Of a stretch of 64,000 nucleotides of DNA, positions 11,650-20,961 are shown piece after piece. The translations under genes and the position numbers were made by a program. The notes beneath the pieces are model-generated. The model saw only the letters and a list, made by a program, of their open reading frames with translations. It did not search any database and was not told the origin of the DNA. Within the stretch, counting starts at the first letter, position 1, and each line of letters starts with the position of its first letter. The DNA comes from Megaustenia siamemsis (taxonomy: Eukaryota > Mollusca > Gastropoda > Stylommatophora > Ariophantidae), in contig JAVIAB010000092.1 of assembly GCA_032433765.1 (NCBI GenBank), positions 38,391,718-38,455,717 of the forward strand, read 5' to 3'.

Positions 11650-12800
11650 ATACCCTGGCAATTCTTACTGTCAGCACGACTCAAATTGATAGGCTGGAGA
11701 AAATACAAAATGAAGCCATGCGCATTATCCTGGGATGTACGAGGGACACTCCATGTGTAGCAATGAGGTATCTTCTTGACTTTCAACCATGGATGACAGA
11801 ATCAAGATCTGGAGAGCACGAGCATACCTGAAGATTAGTACAGATACAGAGCATCCATTGCACCACGTGCTCAACACAGAGAAAGGTGACAGGCTAAAAA
11901 GAGGCAAATCATGGGTGGGCCGAGCAGAAGATGTCATCAAACAGGTTTGTGGGCTTACCAATATCAGCGTTGGTGAGGAGTGGATACCGGTGCCTACGTC
12001 ATTCAAGCGGACTTTCTCGTGTATTGTCACACTCGACAGGAAAAGTAGGGAACAGAACCCGGTCGTGGTTAATGCTGAGGTCAAAGGTCTCATCTGCGAT
12101 AACACCGATGAGAAAGATGCAGTCATCTATACAGACGGATCTGTAAGACGACACCAAAGAAGTGCATGGGCATTTACAGCACGCTCGGCAGGCAGAATAG
12201 TCTACGAAGACAGTGGTGCATACGTCGTGACCACGAGTAGCATGACAATGGAGGCGATGGCAATGACCAAGGCATTCAAATGGTTAGAGTCACAAGACTA
12301 CACCCACGCATGTATACTGAGTGATTCGATGAGCATGATAAAAAAAAAAGTGGAGGCGGGCTCTGTACGTATGCAATGGGTAGAGTCGTTGCAGAAATCC
12401 AAAATACGTAAGGTCACCTTTGTCTATGTCCCTAGACATGCGGGAGTACGGGGAAATGAAAGGGCGGACAGGTTGGCTAGCTGCGCTGTCGTTGAGGACG
12501 GGCAACCAATGGATCGGGCGGACATCATCAATGCCCTCCGAGATGTGGGAAGAGCACATGACTTCGACAAACACAGATCCACGTCACTTGTTCGGATGAT
12601 GGAAATGGGAGTTAAGTTGGGCACAGCCAGGAATGAGACACTTAGTGGCCGTGTAAGAAGACTTATCAACCAACATAGAACTGGAGTCGTCAGTCGCTGG
12701 ACACTGAGGGAATTGCTGAGGAGGGGATCTGAGCACCTATCGACATGTTCGGAGTGCAATGATGATGACCCGCAAATAACTCAATAACTCAATAACCTCT
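11650..12800 (+). mobile_element. family R LINE, 3' half in sense orientation
   Basis: It starts in the RT thumb (ILTVSTTQIDRLEKIQNEA, MRIILGCTRDTPCVAMRYLL), shifts frame near 11785, then continues into the RNase H ORF. The 3' end is GTGCAATGATGATGACCC then repeats of ATAACTCA (12776-12796). Copies at 40.9 and 46.5 kb end in related sequence. Together with the inverted RT half on its left, this fits a twin-primed LINE insertion. Confidence 0.78.
11789..12787 (+). CDS. RNase H domain protein of a family R LINE
   Basis: This 332-residue ORF is the longest clean coding-like frame in the left half. The RNase H fold spans about residues 111-232. All four metal-binding acidic residues are visible: D116 (IYTDGS), E155 (TMEAMA), D179 (LSDSMS) and D227 (GNERADRLAS), plus H217 in the HAGVRGNERAD loop. 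RNase H degrades the RNA strand of the RNA:DNA hybrid during retrotransposition. Residues 1-60 continue the RT thumb (DDRIKIWRARAYLK), so the Met start is artificial: the true ORF would begin upstream and is separated by a frameshift at about 11785. The C-terminus has a CSEC motif. The domain is typical of I/Nimb-like LINE clades. The protein is probably not expressed as a functional unit because its RT is inverted and broken. Confidence 0.85.
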   Translation: MDDRIKIWRARAYLKISTDTEHPLHHVLNTEKGDRLKRGKSWVGRAEDVIKQVCGLTNISVGEEWIPVPTSFKRTFSCIVTLDRKSREQNPVVVNAEVKGLICDNTDEKDAVIYTDGSVRRHQRSAWAFTARSAGRIVYEDSGAYVVTTSSMTMEAMAMTKAFKWLESQDYTHACILSDSMSMIKKKVEAGSVRMQWVESLQKSKIRKVTFVYVPRHAGVRGNERADRLASCAVVEDGQPMDRADIINALRDVGRAHDFDKHRSTSLVRMMEMGVKLGTARNETLSGRVRRLINQHRTGVVSRWTLRELLRRGSEHLSTCSECNDDDPQITQ

Positions 12801-13150
12801 CCAGCAAGGACCTTTTTGATCATCTGTGAGTAGCATTCTGCCCTCTTTGTCTTTTATGACCCTATTAACTCCAAGGCAGGTTGTTACCTTCATGTGCGCA
12901 CAGAGAGACCAACATTTAGAGTCCTTTGCCTGCTGCTACCTCCCTCGTGATTCGAACCCATCGTCCATCAAATACCCAGGGTCCATCATCTATGACGATA
13001 GATCAACAAAAGAAAACTAATCAAATTAGAACAATAACTGCAATAAAAAAAAAAAACTGAAAAGATTATTGCAAGAAAAATCGATCAACCTAATGAACAA
13101 GATATACTATTGGGCATTTCGTTGCTATCAATATTCAAGTACGCCTGAGA
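12801..13150. other. unassigned DNA
   Basis: Nothing is recognised between the R LINE tail and the TTTC microsatellite. Confidence 0.5.
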
Positions 13151-13158
13151 AGCTTCTT

Positions 13159-13192
13159 TTTTTCTTTCTTTCTTTGTTTTTTTCTTTTTTTT

Positions 13193-13244
<52 letters not shown>

Positions 13245-13283
13245 TTTTCCTTCCTTCTTTCTTTCTTTCTTTCTTTCTTTCTT
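13159..13283. repeat. TTTC microsatellite
   Basis: A tract of TTTC units lasts about 125 bp, with T-run and TTCC interruptions near 13185 and 13245. ORFs running through it on both strands (Phe/Ser-rich and Lys/Glu/Arg-rich) are artefacts of the repeat. Confidence 0.95.
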
Positions 13284-13378
13284 CGCTTTCTCTTGTACCA
13301 CGTTCGGGCGTCAGTCGAGATACAAAGTTGTGGTTTTTGCCTTTTTTGGTGCTTCAACCATTGTCAAATGATGTTGTT

Positions 13379-13640
13379 CTAGCATTTCTTTTTCATGTCT
13401 GTCCATCTTACTCTAGGTCCGTCTCTTGCTTTTATCCCTTTTTCGCTTTTAAAAAATGCTTTGTATGGTAAGAGATCACACGGCATTCTTTGTAGATGTG
13501 CAAAGCAGTTTATGTGTTCTTTCTGTATGTAGCTTAGGATTTGTTCAATTCCTACCCTTTCTCTAATAAAATAATTTTTGATTCTGTCTTTTTTGGTCAC
13601 TCCAAGAGCTTTTCTAAGACTTCTCATCTTTTGCCGACAA
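13379..13640 (-). mobile_element. family C LINE, C-terminal scrap
   Basis: The minus-strand frame of 82 codons reads MRSLRKALGVTKKDRIKN, then EQILSYIQKEHINCFAHLQR and PRVRWTDMKKK. It aligns with the better copy at 39.8 kb (MRCLRKVTNNTRRDRI, EYIEQQQVKWFGHLVRM, RGRPRIRWKD). Only the C-terminal module after the RT is present. Confidence 0.7.
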
Positions 13641-14320
13641 GCTTTCTTTTTTGCGGTTAGTCGTTGTAAATTACCATGTTTGGCATCGGTAGTACAATGT
13701 GGAAATGAATACTTCTGTATATTATGTTTTTTGGGGGGTAATAGGTGTTGCTTTATTTTAAAGTATAGGAGATAACTGTCCTAAAATTTGGTTTGCTGAG
13801 AAACAATGGCAGTAAATGTAGAATTTGAACAGAATTGGAACAGCAAGAATATCTTAATATTATGGGGTGCTGGAGAGGTTCTTTACACTTTCAACCAGAG
13901 ATCTTTCATATCACAAACAAGGGCATGCGTTAACTCACCAGAAACAACATAAACATATATAAGACGCTTATTACATCTGGACTGAGCATTAAACAAATCT
14001 TACAATGAACAATGAAAGTAGAAAATTGGAGAAACAGAAAATGATCACAGACAGAATAAGCATGACATTGGAACAAATCTATAGGCTAGTGTACGGAACA
14101 AGGAAGAAAGATATTGTATAACTCATCTTTTTACCGCTTCAAAGGCTTCCAAGAGAACTAAGGGTATAGGCAGGCAGAGGGACAAACGTTAGACATCTAT
14201 TCTTCTATATATCTTGGATAGATGACAGTGTCTAATATTGTACTACGTGTTTGCTGTATTTCAGTTAATCTCCCTTTGATTCATTCACTAGAAGTTGCTA
14301 ATTGTTTTCTGTATAATTAC

Positions 14321-14322
<2 letters not shown>
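13641..14322. other. unassigned DNA
   Basis: AT-rich sequence with no feature recognised. Confidence 0.5.

Positions 14323-14368
<46 letters not shown>
14323..14368. repeat. TA microsatellite
   Basis: An uninterrupted run of TA dinucleotides, about 45 bp. Confidence 0.95.
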
Positions 14369-14370
<2 letters not shown>

Positions 14371-14730
14371 AACTTATTATTGAGCTGCTCGATAATGTAG
14401 CATTTAGGATTATGCCACTTATCGTTACGAATGCACTTATTTTTTTCTGACCCACAGGCGCATATGACGATATCGATAGCATCAGTTCTTTATCTTAAGT
14501 GAAGTGTGTCTCACGGTCTTAGCTCAGAGCTACGGCGATTTCTGCCATATTACCTGTCCTTCACATTCTTTCTCTTCCTGTACACAGAAGTAAATCCCTG
14601 ACTGTTCAGCATCATTCTGTTCTGTCTCAGCATCAAACATTGTTGTGCAACCTATCACCTTGTCTCTTGTCTTGATAGACCACGCTGTTACAAATTCTCC
14701 TATCTTTTGATGCAGTCATTACACTTTAGT
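14369..14730. other. unassigned DNA
   Basis: No gene or repeat is recognised; the sequence is unique-looking and moderately AT-rich. Confidence 0.5.
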
Positions 14731-14741
14731 ATTTGTCTGCT

Positions 14742-14883
14742 CAGAGGTTCAAATACTGGATAGCTTGGTGTCATGACATGGAAAACAGTCAACAACTGAA
14801 CTGATATGATGCACTGTGGATAGAAGATTGTGGAGGGACATGATCGCCTACGCCAACCGGCAGGGTACATGATGATGATGATG
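14742..14883 (+). mobile_element. family A2 LINE, extreme 3' end
   Basis: This is about 140 bp from the LINE 3' end (GGATAGCTTGGTGTCATG, GATGCACTGTGGATAGAAG, GGAGGGACATGATCGCCTAC) and a TGATGATGATGA tail. An 11-bp duplication ATTTGTCTGCT lies at 14731-14741 and 14884-14894, so this is a very short 5'-truncated insertion. Confidence 0.88.
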
Positions 14884-14894
14884 ATTTGTCTGCT

Positions 14895-15533
14895 TCTACC
14901 TGTTACCTTTTATTGGCCGCGTTAAAATTGTTTTCAATTAATTATTATGGCTCGTTATATTTCCAAACAACTTCGTTTTTCTTGATTGATTGTGAAAAAT
15001 AACTTTTTTCGTAGTCAGCTCATAATGGAAAAGAAATTCATTACTTTTTTTCTCCTCTGTCCAACTAATTCATTGCATCCTACACATCCAGGCCTTAAAT
15101 TTTCTTGTCTGTTTTCTTTAGTGTCAATTTTTCTGTGTTATACAGGCTGTTACTTTCGCGTAATGTACTATGGCTATTCTTCACTCCTACAAGATGACAG
15201 AACACTTATATTTTCTATCATTTGCAGTTTTTGAAAGTGGGATGTAGTTCCAACAAAGGGTTCTGATATTTTTCATACATTTTTTTCCCTATAAATTTTA
15301 ATGGCATATATTTAAGGATATTATTTCTTAAGTTATGATCTTTCTCTCATGGCCCAGACTTTAACTCTTTATCATTTACTACATTGATGGTGCATTAAAT
15401 AAATATTTTTATTTGGTTTAACGTGTCTTTTATCTGACAATAAGAAACGAAAATACATTCATTATGAATTTATTTTTTTCTTAACATTAAACTTGAAGAG
15501 GTTCAATTGCTGGTAGTGGCTGAGAGGCTTACG
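14895..15533. other. unassigned DNA
   Basis: AT-rich DNA with one 82-codon ORF (14986-15234) that shows hydrophobic stretches but no recognisable motif. Confidence 0.45.
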
Positions 15534-15646
15534 TCAATCTTGTGCACATTCTGTGACTTCAAATAAACACATTCTATTCTATTTTTCAATCTTGTGCACA
15601 TTCTGTGACTTCAAATAAACACATTCTATTCTATTCTTCAATCTTG
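15534..15646 (+). repeat. tandem duplication with polyadenylation-like signal
   Basis: A unit of about 53 bp (CAATCTTGTGCACATTCTG ... CAAATAAACAC ... ATTCTATTCTATT) occurs twice, with the start of a third. Each carries AATAAA followed by an ATTCT-type repeat. This looks like a retroelement 3' end that has been tandemly duplicated; the source element is not identified. Confidence 0.75.
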
Positions 15647-16990
15647 AATTATTCTCCTAAAGATGTAGGAAGGGTTATCTCAAAGTTTCCTGACTGTAAT
15701 TACCGTGATGTAATCACTTGACCTATTCGCGCAAAAATCTGATAGTGAATGCTCCCAAGTGTGCTAAGTCTGAGTGTCAATCGGCATTAGGCTGTCTACT
15801 CGTGGCCAGCTTCTAGACGCCATTTTCTGAACAATTGTATGTACCGCTCTGCGATCGGTACGCTGGTTGATAAGTCCGAGAAATTGGAGCAACATTTTTG
15901 CATCAAATTTAACGTGAAATTTGACAGATCCACCACCAAGACTCTCGGTAATAATCCAGCAGGTATTATAAATTAAGTAACACAGAAGAACTAGTAGTCT
16001 TCATTCTACATTTCACACTCCTTTCCGTTCGAGTTTCTGTAATTTTCTAAGTTATGGATATTCTTGTATATTGATTTCAATATTGTTTTAAACTGTTAAT
16101 TTTGATCAGGTTTAGCGTGATTTGAAAGTATTATGTCCAAATAATATTACACCTCAATAACGATATTTTAATACCAGATAATGTTTCCTCTGTATCTTAA
16201 TTTGTATGTATGAACAAAGAATTATATATAACATTTGAACTGAACGATTGAAATACTTCACAATAGAAACATCTATAGTGCCGTCAGAATCCATAAGGGA
16301 TGGCAATGCACCTCACTCTACGTCTCTATTCTGAGCAACTTTTCATCTCTGTAAGCAGTGAATGGCTCTTTTTATCCTCTGTTCAGTGTTGTCTCATGAG
16401 TTCGATCTGATTTTTCCATTCCCCTCTTTTGTTTTCCATTTGAATAACTGCATTCTTGTTATCTGGGTACTTCTTGTCACCATATGGCTATTATATGCCC
16501 ATAATACTCTTCTTAATTGGTTATTAGCCATGATACTATTGATGCATGCCCGCAAATTGTATTGTGGTCAAACAAGTAAAATATTTCCGAGACTAAAGGT
16601 GTAATACATTGTGAAGTATATTTCTACTGGGGGACTGGTTGTTATAGAGTTAGCTAAGGAAGCATTAGGAAGCAGGTAATTTAGTCGTTACCGCTCTTTG
16701 AATGGACGAGAGCAGTATCATATAGTGGTGACCAGCAGAATAGAAGTATGGTATTTTCCAGAAATATACAAGTTAGTCACAAGTTGTAGAGAGTGGGTAG
16801 TGGACACCCACCGAAGGAGAGAGATAGAATGATTGGACGACTGGATGAAAGTTTAGTTACATAGAATTTTCCATGCAACAGAAGTGAAATTAGAAGATGA
16901 CGCAATGTCTGTGGGGATAGGGTCCTCACGCATAACAATGTCACCCACCGAACTAGTTAGAGAGGGTCATGACTTGGCCTGGACATAATA
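15647..16990. other. unassigned DNA
   Basis: No gene is recognised. The right part (from about 16620) becomes less AT-rich and may belong to the LTR-like unit that follows. The 80-codon ORF at 16362-16604 has no motif. Confidence 0.45.
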
Positions 16991-17428
16991 GTTGAGGGGA
17001 TTTTCCATGAATCTCCACTCGCCCAGTTGTTGTGAGAGTGACCAACACACAGGTAGCTTGCAGTGATCTCGTGGCGTTAGTAACATATCTCCAAGATGTC
17101 CACTTGGGTTGTCCAATTCACAACAACAAGTTGTGATTGTAAGTGACCATCACACGGATACCATGCACTGAACTCATGGTGTTACTCTGCCAGGTAATTA
17201 GCTACCAGGAGAGGCCAGTGTCATGAGGTAATGTTATTCCAAATAGGTCATAGAGATTTCGGGGAAACAGGTTGTTGTCATCAATGTGGCGGAAAGTTCA
17301 GGTGTTGAGTCACAGAGAAACGAAGAGTGACCAGTAGAGTGACCAACTCGCGTGATCATAAGGGTCGCAAGGGGTACTTGGCAGCAGCTGATTGCCTGCT
17401 GAGCCTCAGGACGAAGAGAGTGTTGGAG

Positions 17429-17437
17429 TATATAAAA
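17429..17437 (+). promoter_or_regulatory. TATA box
   Basis: TATATAAAA in a less AT-rich setting, 75 bp before the conserved double hairpin. It is the probable core promoter of the LTR-like unit. Confidence 0.5.
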
Positions 17438-17511
17438 CTCCTGCACAACAATATTTTAAAGAAGTCAGAGGAGCAGAAGAGAAGTTAGAATGTAGACTAA
17501 ATCAGTTAGAA

Positions 17512-17540
17512 CGGCTTCGGCCGAACTGCTAAGGGCAGTT
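17512..17540 (+). other. conserved double hairpin
   Basis: First stem CGGC, loop TTCG, stem GCCG (17512-17523). The second stem AACTGC (17524-17529) pairs with GCAGTT (17535-17540) across a 5-base loop. The same first hairpin and a very similar second hairpin occur at 32447-32475. Confidence 0.7.
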
Positions 17541-18059
17541 AGCTAGTTAGAGTAAGAACAGTAAGAAGTTTAGTTAATAATAGAAGTTTTTATTGAGTTA
17601 GCAAAGTCAGTAGGAATCTTCAAGTTACAGTCATACGTCAGTGATAGATTATTACGACAGTGGAGAAGTTATCAGCAGAAGTTCATGAACATCTGAACAT
17701 TAGTGCTGTGCAAGTTGTTTTTACAAGTGTCCAAGAATTGTGTTATATGTGTTTCCATTTTTGAAGTGTTTCACATGTTCTACAAGTCGTAAGTAGACAA
17801 ACTGAATGTCTGATGAATAAGTTATATGCCACTTTAGCACTTGGGACATTGTCATAAAGACCGGCGGCTGCCTCCGACATGTCCCGAATTAATGAATGAT
17901 TAATTTAATAGAAGTGCATCTACAATCGTGTATCACGAGCCAAAAGAAATAAACTTGATTATCATTAATTGTTCAAGAAATCTCTTCATGAATTTACATA
18001 TTACCTGTTACCTGTTGTAACATCAATGTTGTGATGTGCTGTGACCTTTATCAAGTTAC

Positions 18060-18430
18060 AACGAGTCAACGTAATGTAATGAAGTCTATTACACTGGTTA
18101 GTAAGAGGCCTCTCGAGACAGAGAGGCTGTGAGTTCAAATCCCGACTGCAAAATTTGGGATTTTCATTTGTGATTTCTCTCTGCGACAACCAACCCTGGT
18201 CTAAGCAGCGAGGCCCGGCTAGAAACGTCAATTAATTATCGATGGAAAATAAATATGAGTAACTCCGAAAGCGGAGTTAGCTGCCTGTCGGCGAAAGACC
18301 CATGTGCACACGGATGCCAGGGGAAAAACGGATTAAAACGCAAAATTCAGTTCCTGGTCTCTAGTGACTTCGCCAAAGGTAAAAGCAGGCGAACGCAAAA
18401 AACAAACTACAAACAAATGATATTAACTAT
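18060..18430 (+). mobile_element. tRNA-derived SINE-like segment, not family S
   Basis: A tRNA-like head lies at about 18075-18150. It has an A-box-like ACTGGTTAGTAAGAG, an anticodon-arm-like stem (GCCTCTC / GAGAGGC) and a B-box-like GAGTTCAAATCCC. Further on are a strong AACTCCG-AAAG-CGGAGTT hairpin (18258-18275) and an A-rich end near 18400. The two parts may be separate elements. No TSD was found. Confidence 0.4.
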
Positions 18431-18447
18431 TTATTATTCTTGATTAT

Positions 18448-20222
18448 TATTATTCTTGAAGAAGCATGGCTAAAAGAGAGATGCAAAGAGATTGAAATGC
18501 AACAAAAAGGAGCTGCTGAAGCTATATACACACAAATTGAGGAATTAACAGGAAGAAAACCGCAATCAAAAAATGGATGTCTAAGATCAAAGGAAGGAGA
18601 ACTGTTGATTGATCAAGAAAACATAAGGGAACGATGGACAGAATACATTAAATATATTTATAATGATGAACGAACGGAAGTAAATATTAAGGATAATGGA
18701 GAAGGACCAGAAATACTCAGAGAAGAAGTGGAAGATGCCTTGCGCAATATGAAATCAGGCAAAGCTCCTGGACCAGATAATATAACAAAAGAAGAGATTC
18801 AAGCCATGGGTGATTTTGGAATAGGAACAATAACAAAAATATTGCATGATATCTACAACAGCGGATATATATTCCAGATGACGTGCTCAAATCAATATTC
18901 ATTGCCCTACCAAAGAAATCGGGTGCGATTGAAAGCGATGATCATCGCACAATAAGCCTTATGAGTCATATGACTAAGATATTACTAAGAATCATCATGA
19001 GAAGAGTGCGAAACAAAATCAGTCCAGAAATTAGCGATAAACAGTGTGGTTTTGTTAAAGATAAAGGAACAAGCAATACCATTTATATCATAAGATCTTT
19101 AGTAGAAAGAGCCGTAGAGGTGAAAACAGATCTAAACCTATCTTTCATAGATTACACCAAGGCATTTGACAAAGTAAAGCACCAAAAAATAATCAAAATT
19201 TTAGAAAGCATAAACGTAGAAAGCAAAGATCTAAAAATAATAAATAACATGTACTGGCAAAAAACAGCGGCCATAAGAACTGAAAACTAATTGGGAATGT
19301 TTCAACAAATAAAACAGGGTGTTAGTCAAGGTTGTGTGCTGTCACCAGACGTGTTTAATATTTATAGTGAAATTATTTTAAGGTCCATAAGGGACATGCC
19401 TGGAATAACATTTGGAGCTCATAATATAAATAATCTAAGGTATGCTGATGATACAGTATTAATCGCTAAGAGTGAAAATGAGTTACAAGAAATGTTGGAC
19501 ATTACAGTGAAAGAAAGCAAAAAATAAAGGACTCAGCCTTAGTAGCAAAAAGACAAGTAATGATAACAACAAAGAAAAAGATATCACCTCAGTGCGAAAT
19601 AAATACAAGTGGAACAATATTAGAACAGGTAAATGAATTAAAATATTTGGGAACTTTGTTAACCTCAGATGGAAGATGTACAAAAGAGGTGAGATGCAGA
19701 ATAGCTCAGGCAAAAGCAGCTTTCCAGTAAATGAAGAAAATACTAAGCAATCCATTTTTTACAATAGAAACAAGAAAAAGAGTTCTTAAATGTTGTGTAG
19801 AGCCAGTCTTAACATATGAATGCGAATCATAGACAATAGGACAACAGACAAGAAAATCACTGGAGTCTGTAGAGATGTGGTTTTACAGAAGAATGTTGAG
19901 AGTACCATGGACAGCTAAGAAGAGTAATGAAGATGTTCTGAGAGAGGTCAAAGCAAAAAGAGAGCTAATTTCCAATATTAGGAAGAAACAATCATCATTT
20001 TTTGGCCATGTAATGAGAAGAGAACAACTGGAATATATTGTAACAACTGGAAAAATTGAGGGCCGAAGAGATAGAGGGAAGCAGAAAGAAAAAAAATAAT
20101 AGATAGCTTAAGAGAATGGCTTGGCAGAAGGTCAATAACAGAAATGATAAATAGCTGTCGAGATCAAAGTTGTGGAGAGACATGATCACCTGGTTACAAG
20201 TAGGCCCGGTACTTGATGATGA
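18448..20222 (+). mobile_element. family A1 LINE, 5'-truncated and broken
   Basis: This plus-strand copy mirrors the one at 4.8-6.7 kb but keeps more of the ORF. Blocks in order: EEAWLKERCKEIEMQQKGAA (about 18455), GKAPGPDNITKEE (about 18765), FIALPKKSGAIESDD (about 18900), SFIDYTKAFDKVKHQ with the first catalytic Asp (about 19145), GVSQGCVLSPDVFNIY (about 19320), RYADDTVLIAKS with the YADD active site (about 19440), WFYRRMLRVPW (about 19880) and TTGKIEGRRDRGKQKEK (about 20045). Breaks separate four frames (18440-18955, 18883-19290, 19291-19527, 19875-20099), including a stop after RTEN at 19290. A 17-bp duplication lies at 18431-18447 and 20223-20239. Both active-site motifs are intact despite the frame breaks, which suggests moderate age. 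Confidence 0.9.
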
Positions 20223-20239
20223 TTATTATTCTTGATTAT

Positions 20240-20949
20240 AGTAAGCCAAAAGTTACTTATCTCGATCGTACGGCCTTGCAAATTCTATTCTGCAAGAATA
20301 GTGAACGGAGCGAAAAGGAGATGTAGATTGATGAAGAAATGAAAAGATAACATCAACAATTGGACAAGATTTGACTTTGCATAGTCTTGAAGGGAAGTGA
20401 CTGAAAATAGAGAGACATTGAAATGATCGACTAAGTCTGGCAACTCAAAGAACTCTTTGGTTGGGGATGAGAAGAGGAAGAATGCTGGTCTATTATGCTC
20501 ATTCACTAGCCGTCCGTTTCAGCCATGCTAAAATTTAGTCCACATATTTTAATTAATGCTCGAACTAAACTGAATGTAAGCGACAGTAGAGCAGTGATTA
20601 GAGCTCTAGCTTTGCGATACCGTGGCGTAGGTTCAGCCACAAAATAACATTCTCCAGGTGGTTGAGTTAAAATAACAAATTCACCAGGCTGCCTAATTTT
20701 ATATAAGGTCAAAACAGCAAAGAAGAAACAGAAACGTATATACCCACTTAATCACAATAATTTATAAATGTTGTGATCTGTTATTGTGAAGATATATACT
20801 TCATTTAATTACGACATTCTGCGTTGACTTTTATCTTAAACGAGCTTCGAAAATACTCGCCTTTTTAAAAGGATTTAAATGTAGAAAACGGTTCAAATAG
20901 AAAGTCAAGAAACCTAGACAATGAAGAAAAATATAGTTTTAGAAAAGTA
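20240..20949. other. unassigned DNA with a weak tRNA-like patch
   Basis: No gene is seen. Around 20580-20650 a degenerate tRNA-like arrangement occurs (TAGAGCAGTGATTAGAGC, then GTAGGTTCAGCC), possibly an old SINE head. The remainder is AT-rich and unassigned. Confidence 0.4.
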
Positions 20950-20961
20950 AGACCTATGTTG

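Larger units (their letters stand above)
16990..17960 (+). mobile_element. LTR-like unit with TATA box, double hairpin and polyA signal
   Basis: The order of signals matches a retroviral-type long terminal repeat. Two diverged repeats of about 110 bp (17025-17090 and 17130-17200) sit upstream. Then come TATATAAAA (17429-17437), a CGGC-TTCG-GCCG hairpin (17512-17523) directly followed by an AACTGC/GCAGTT hairpin (17524-17540), and AATAAA (17948-17953). A locus at 32.3-32.9 kb has the same order and spacing. No coding region or primer-binding site is recognised beside it, so a solo LTR is the likeliest reading. The ends are not defined. Confidence 0.5.

Noticed and set aside
13069..13371. Phe/Ser-rich ORF and its Lys/Glu-rich antisense ORF
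   Set aside because: Both are translations of a TTTC microsatellite.
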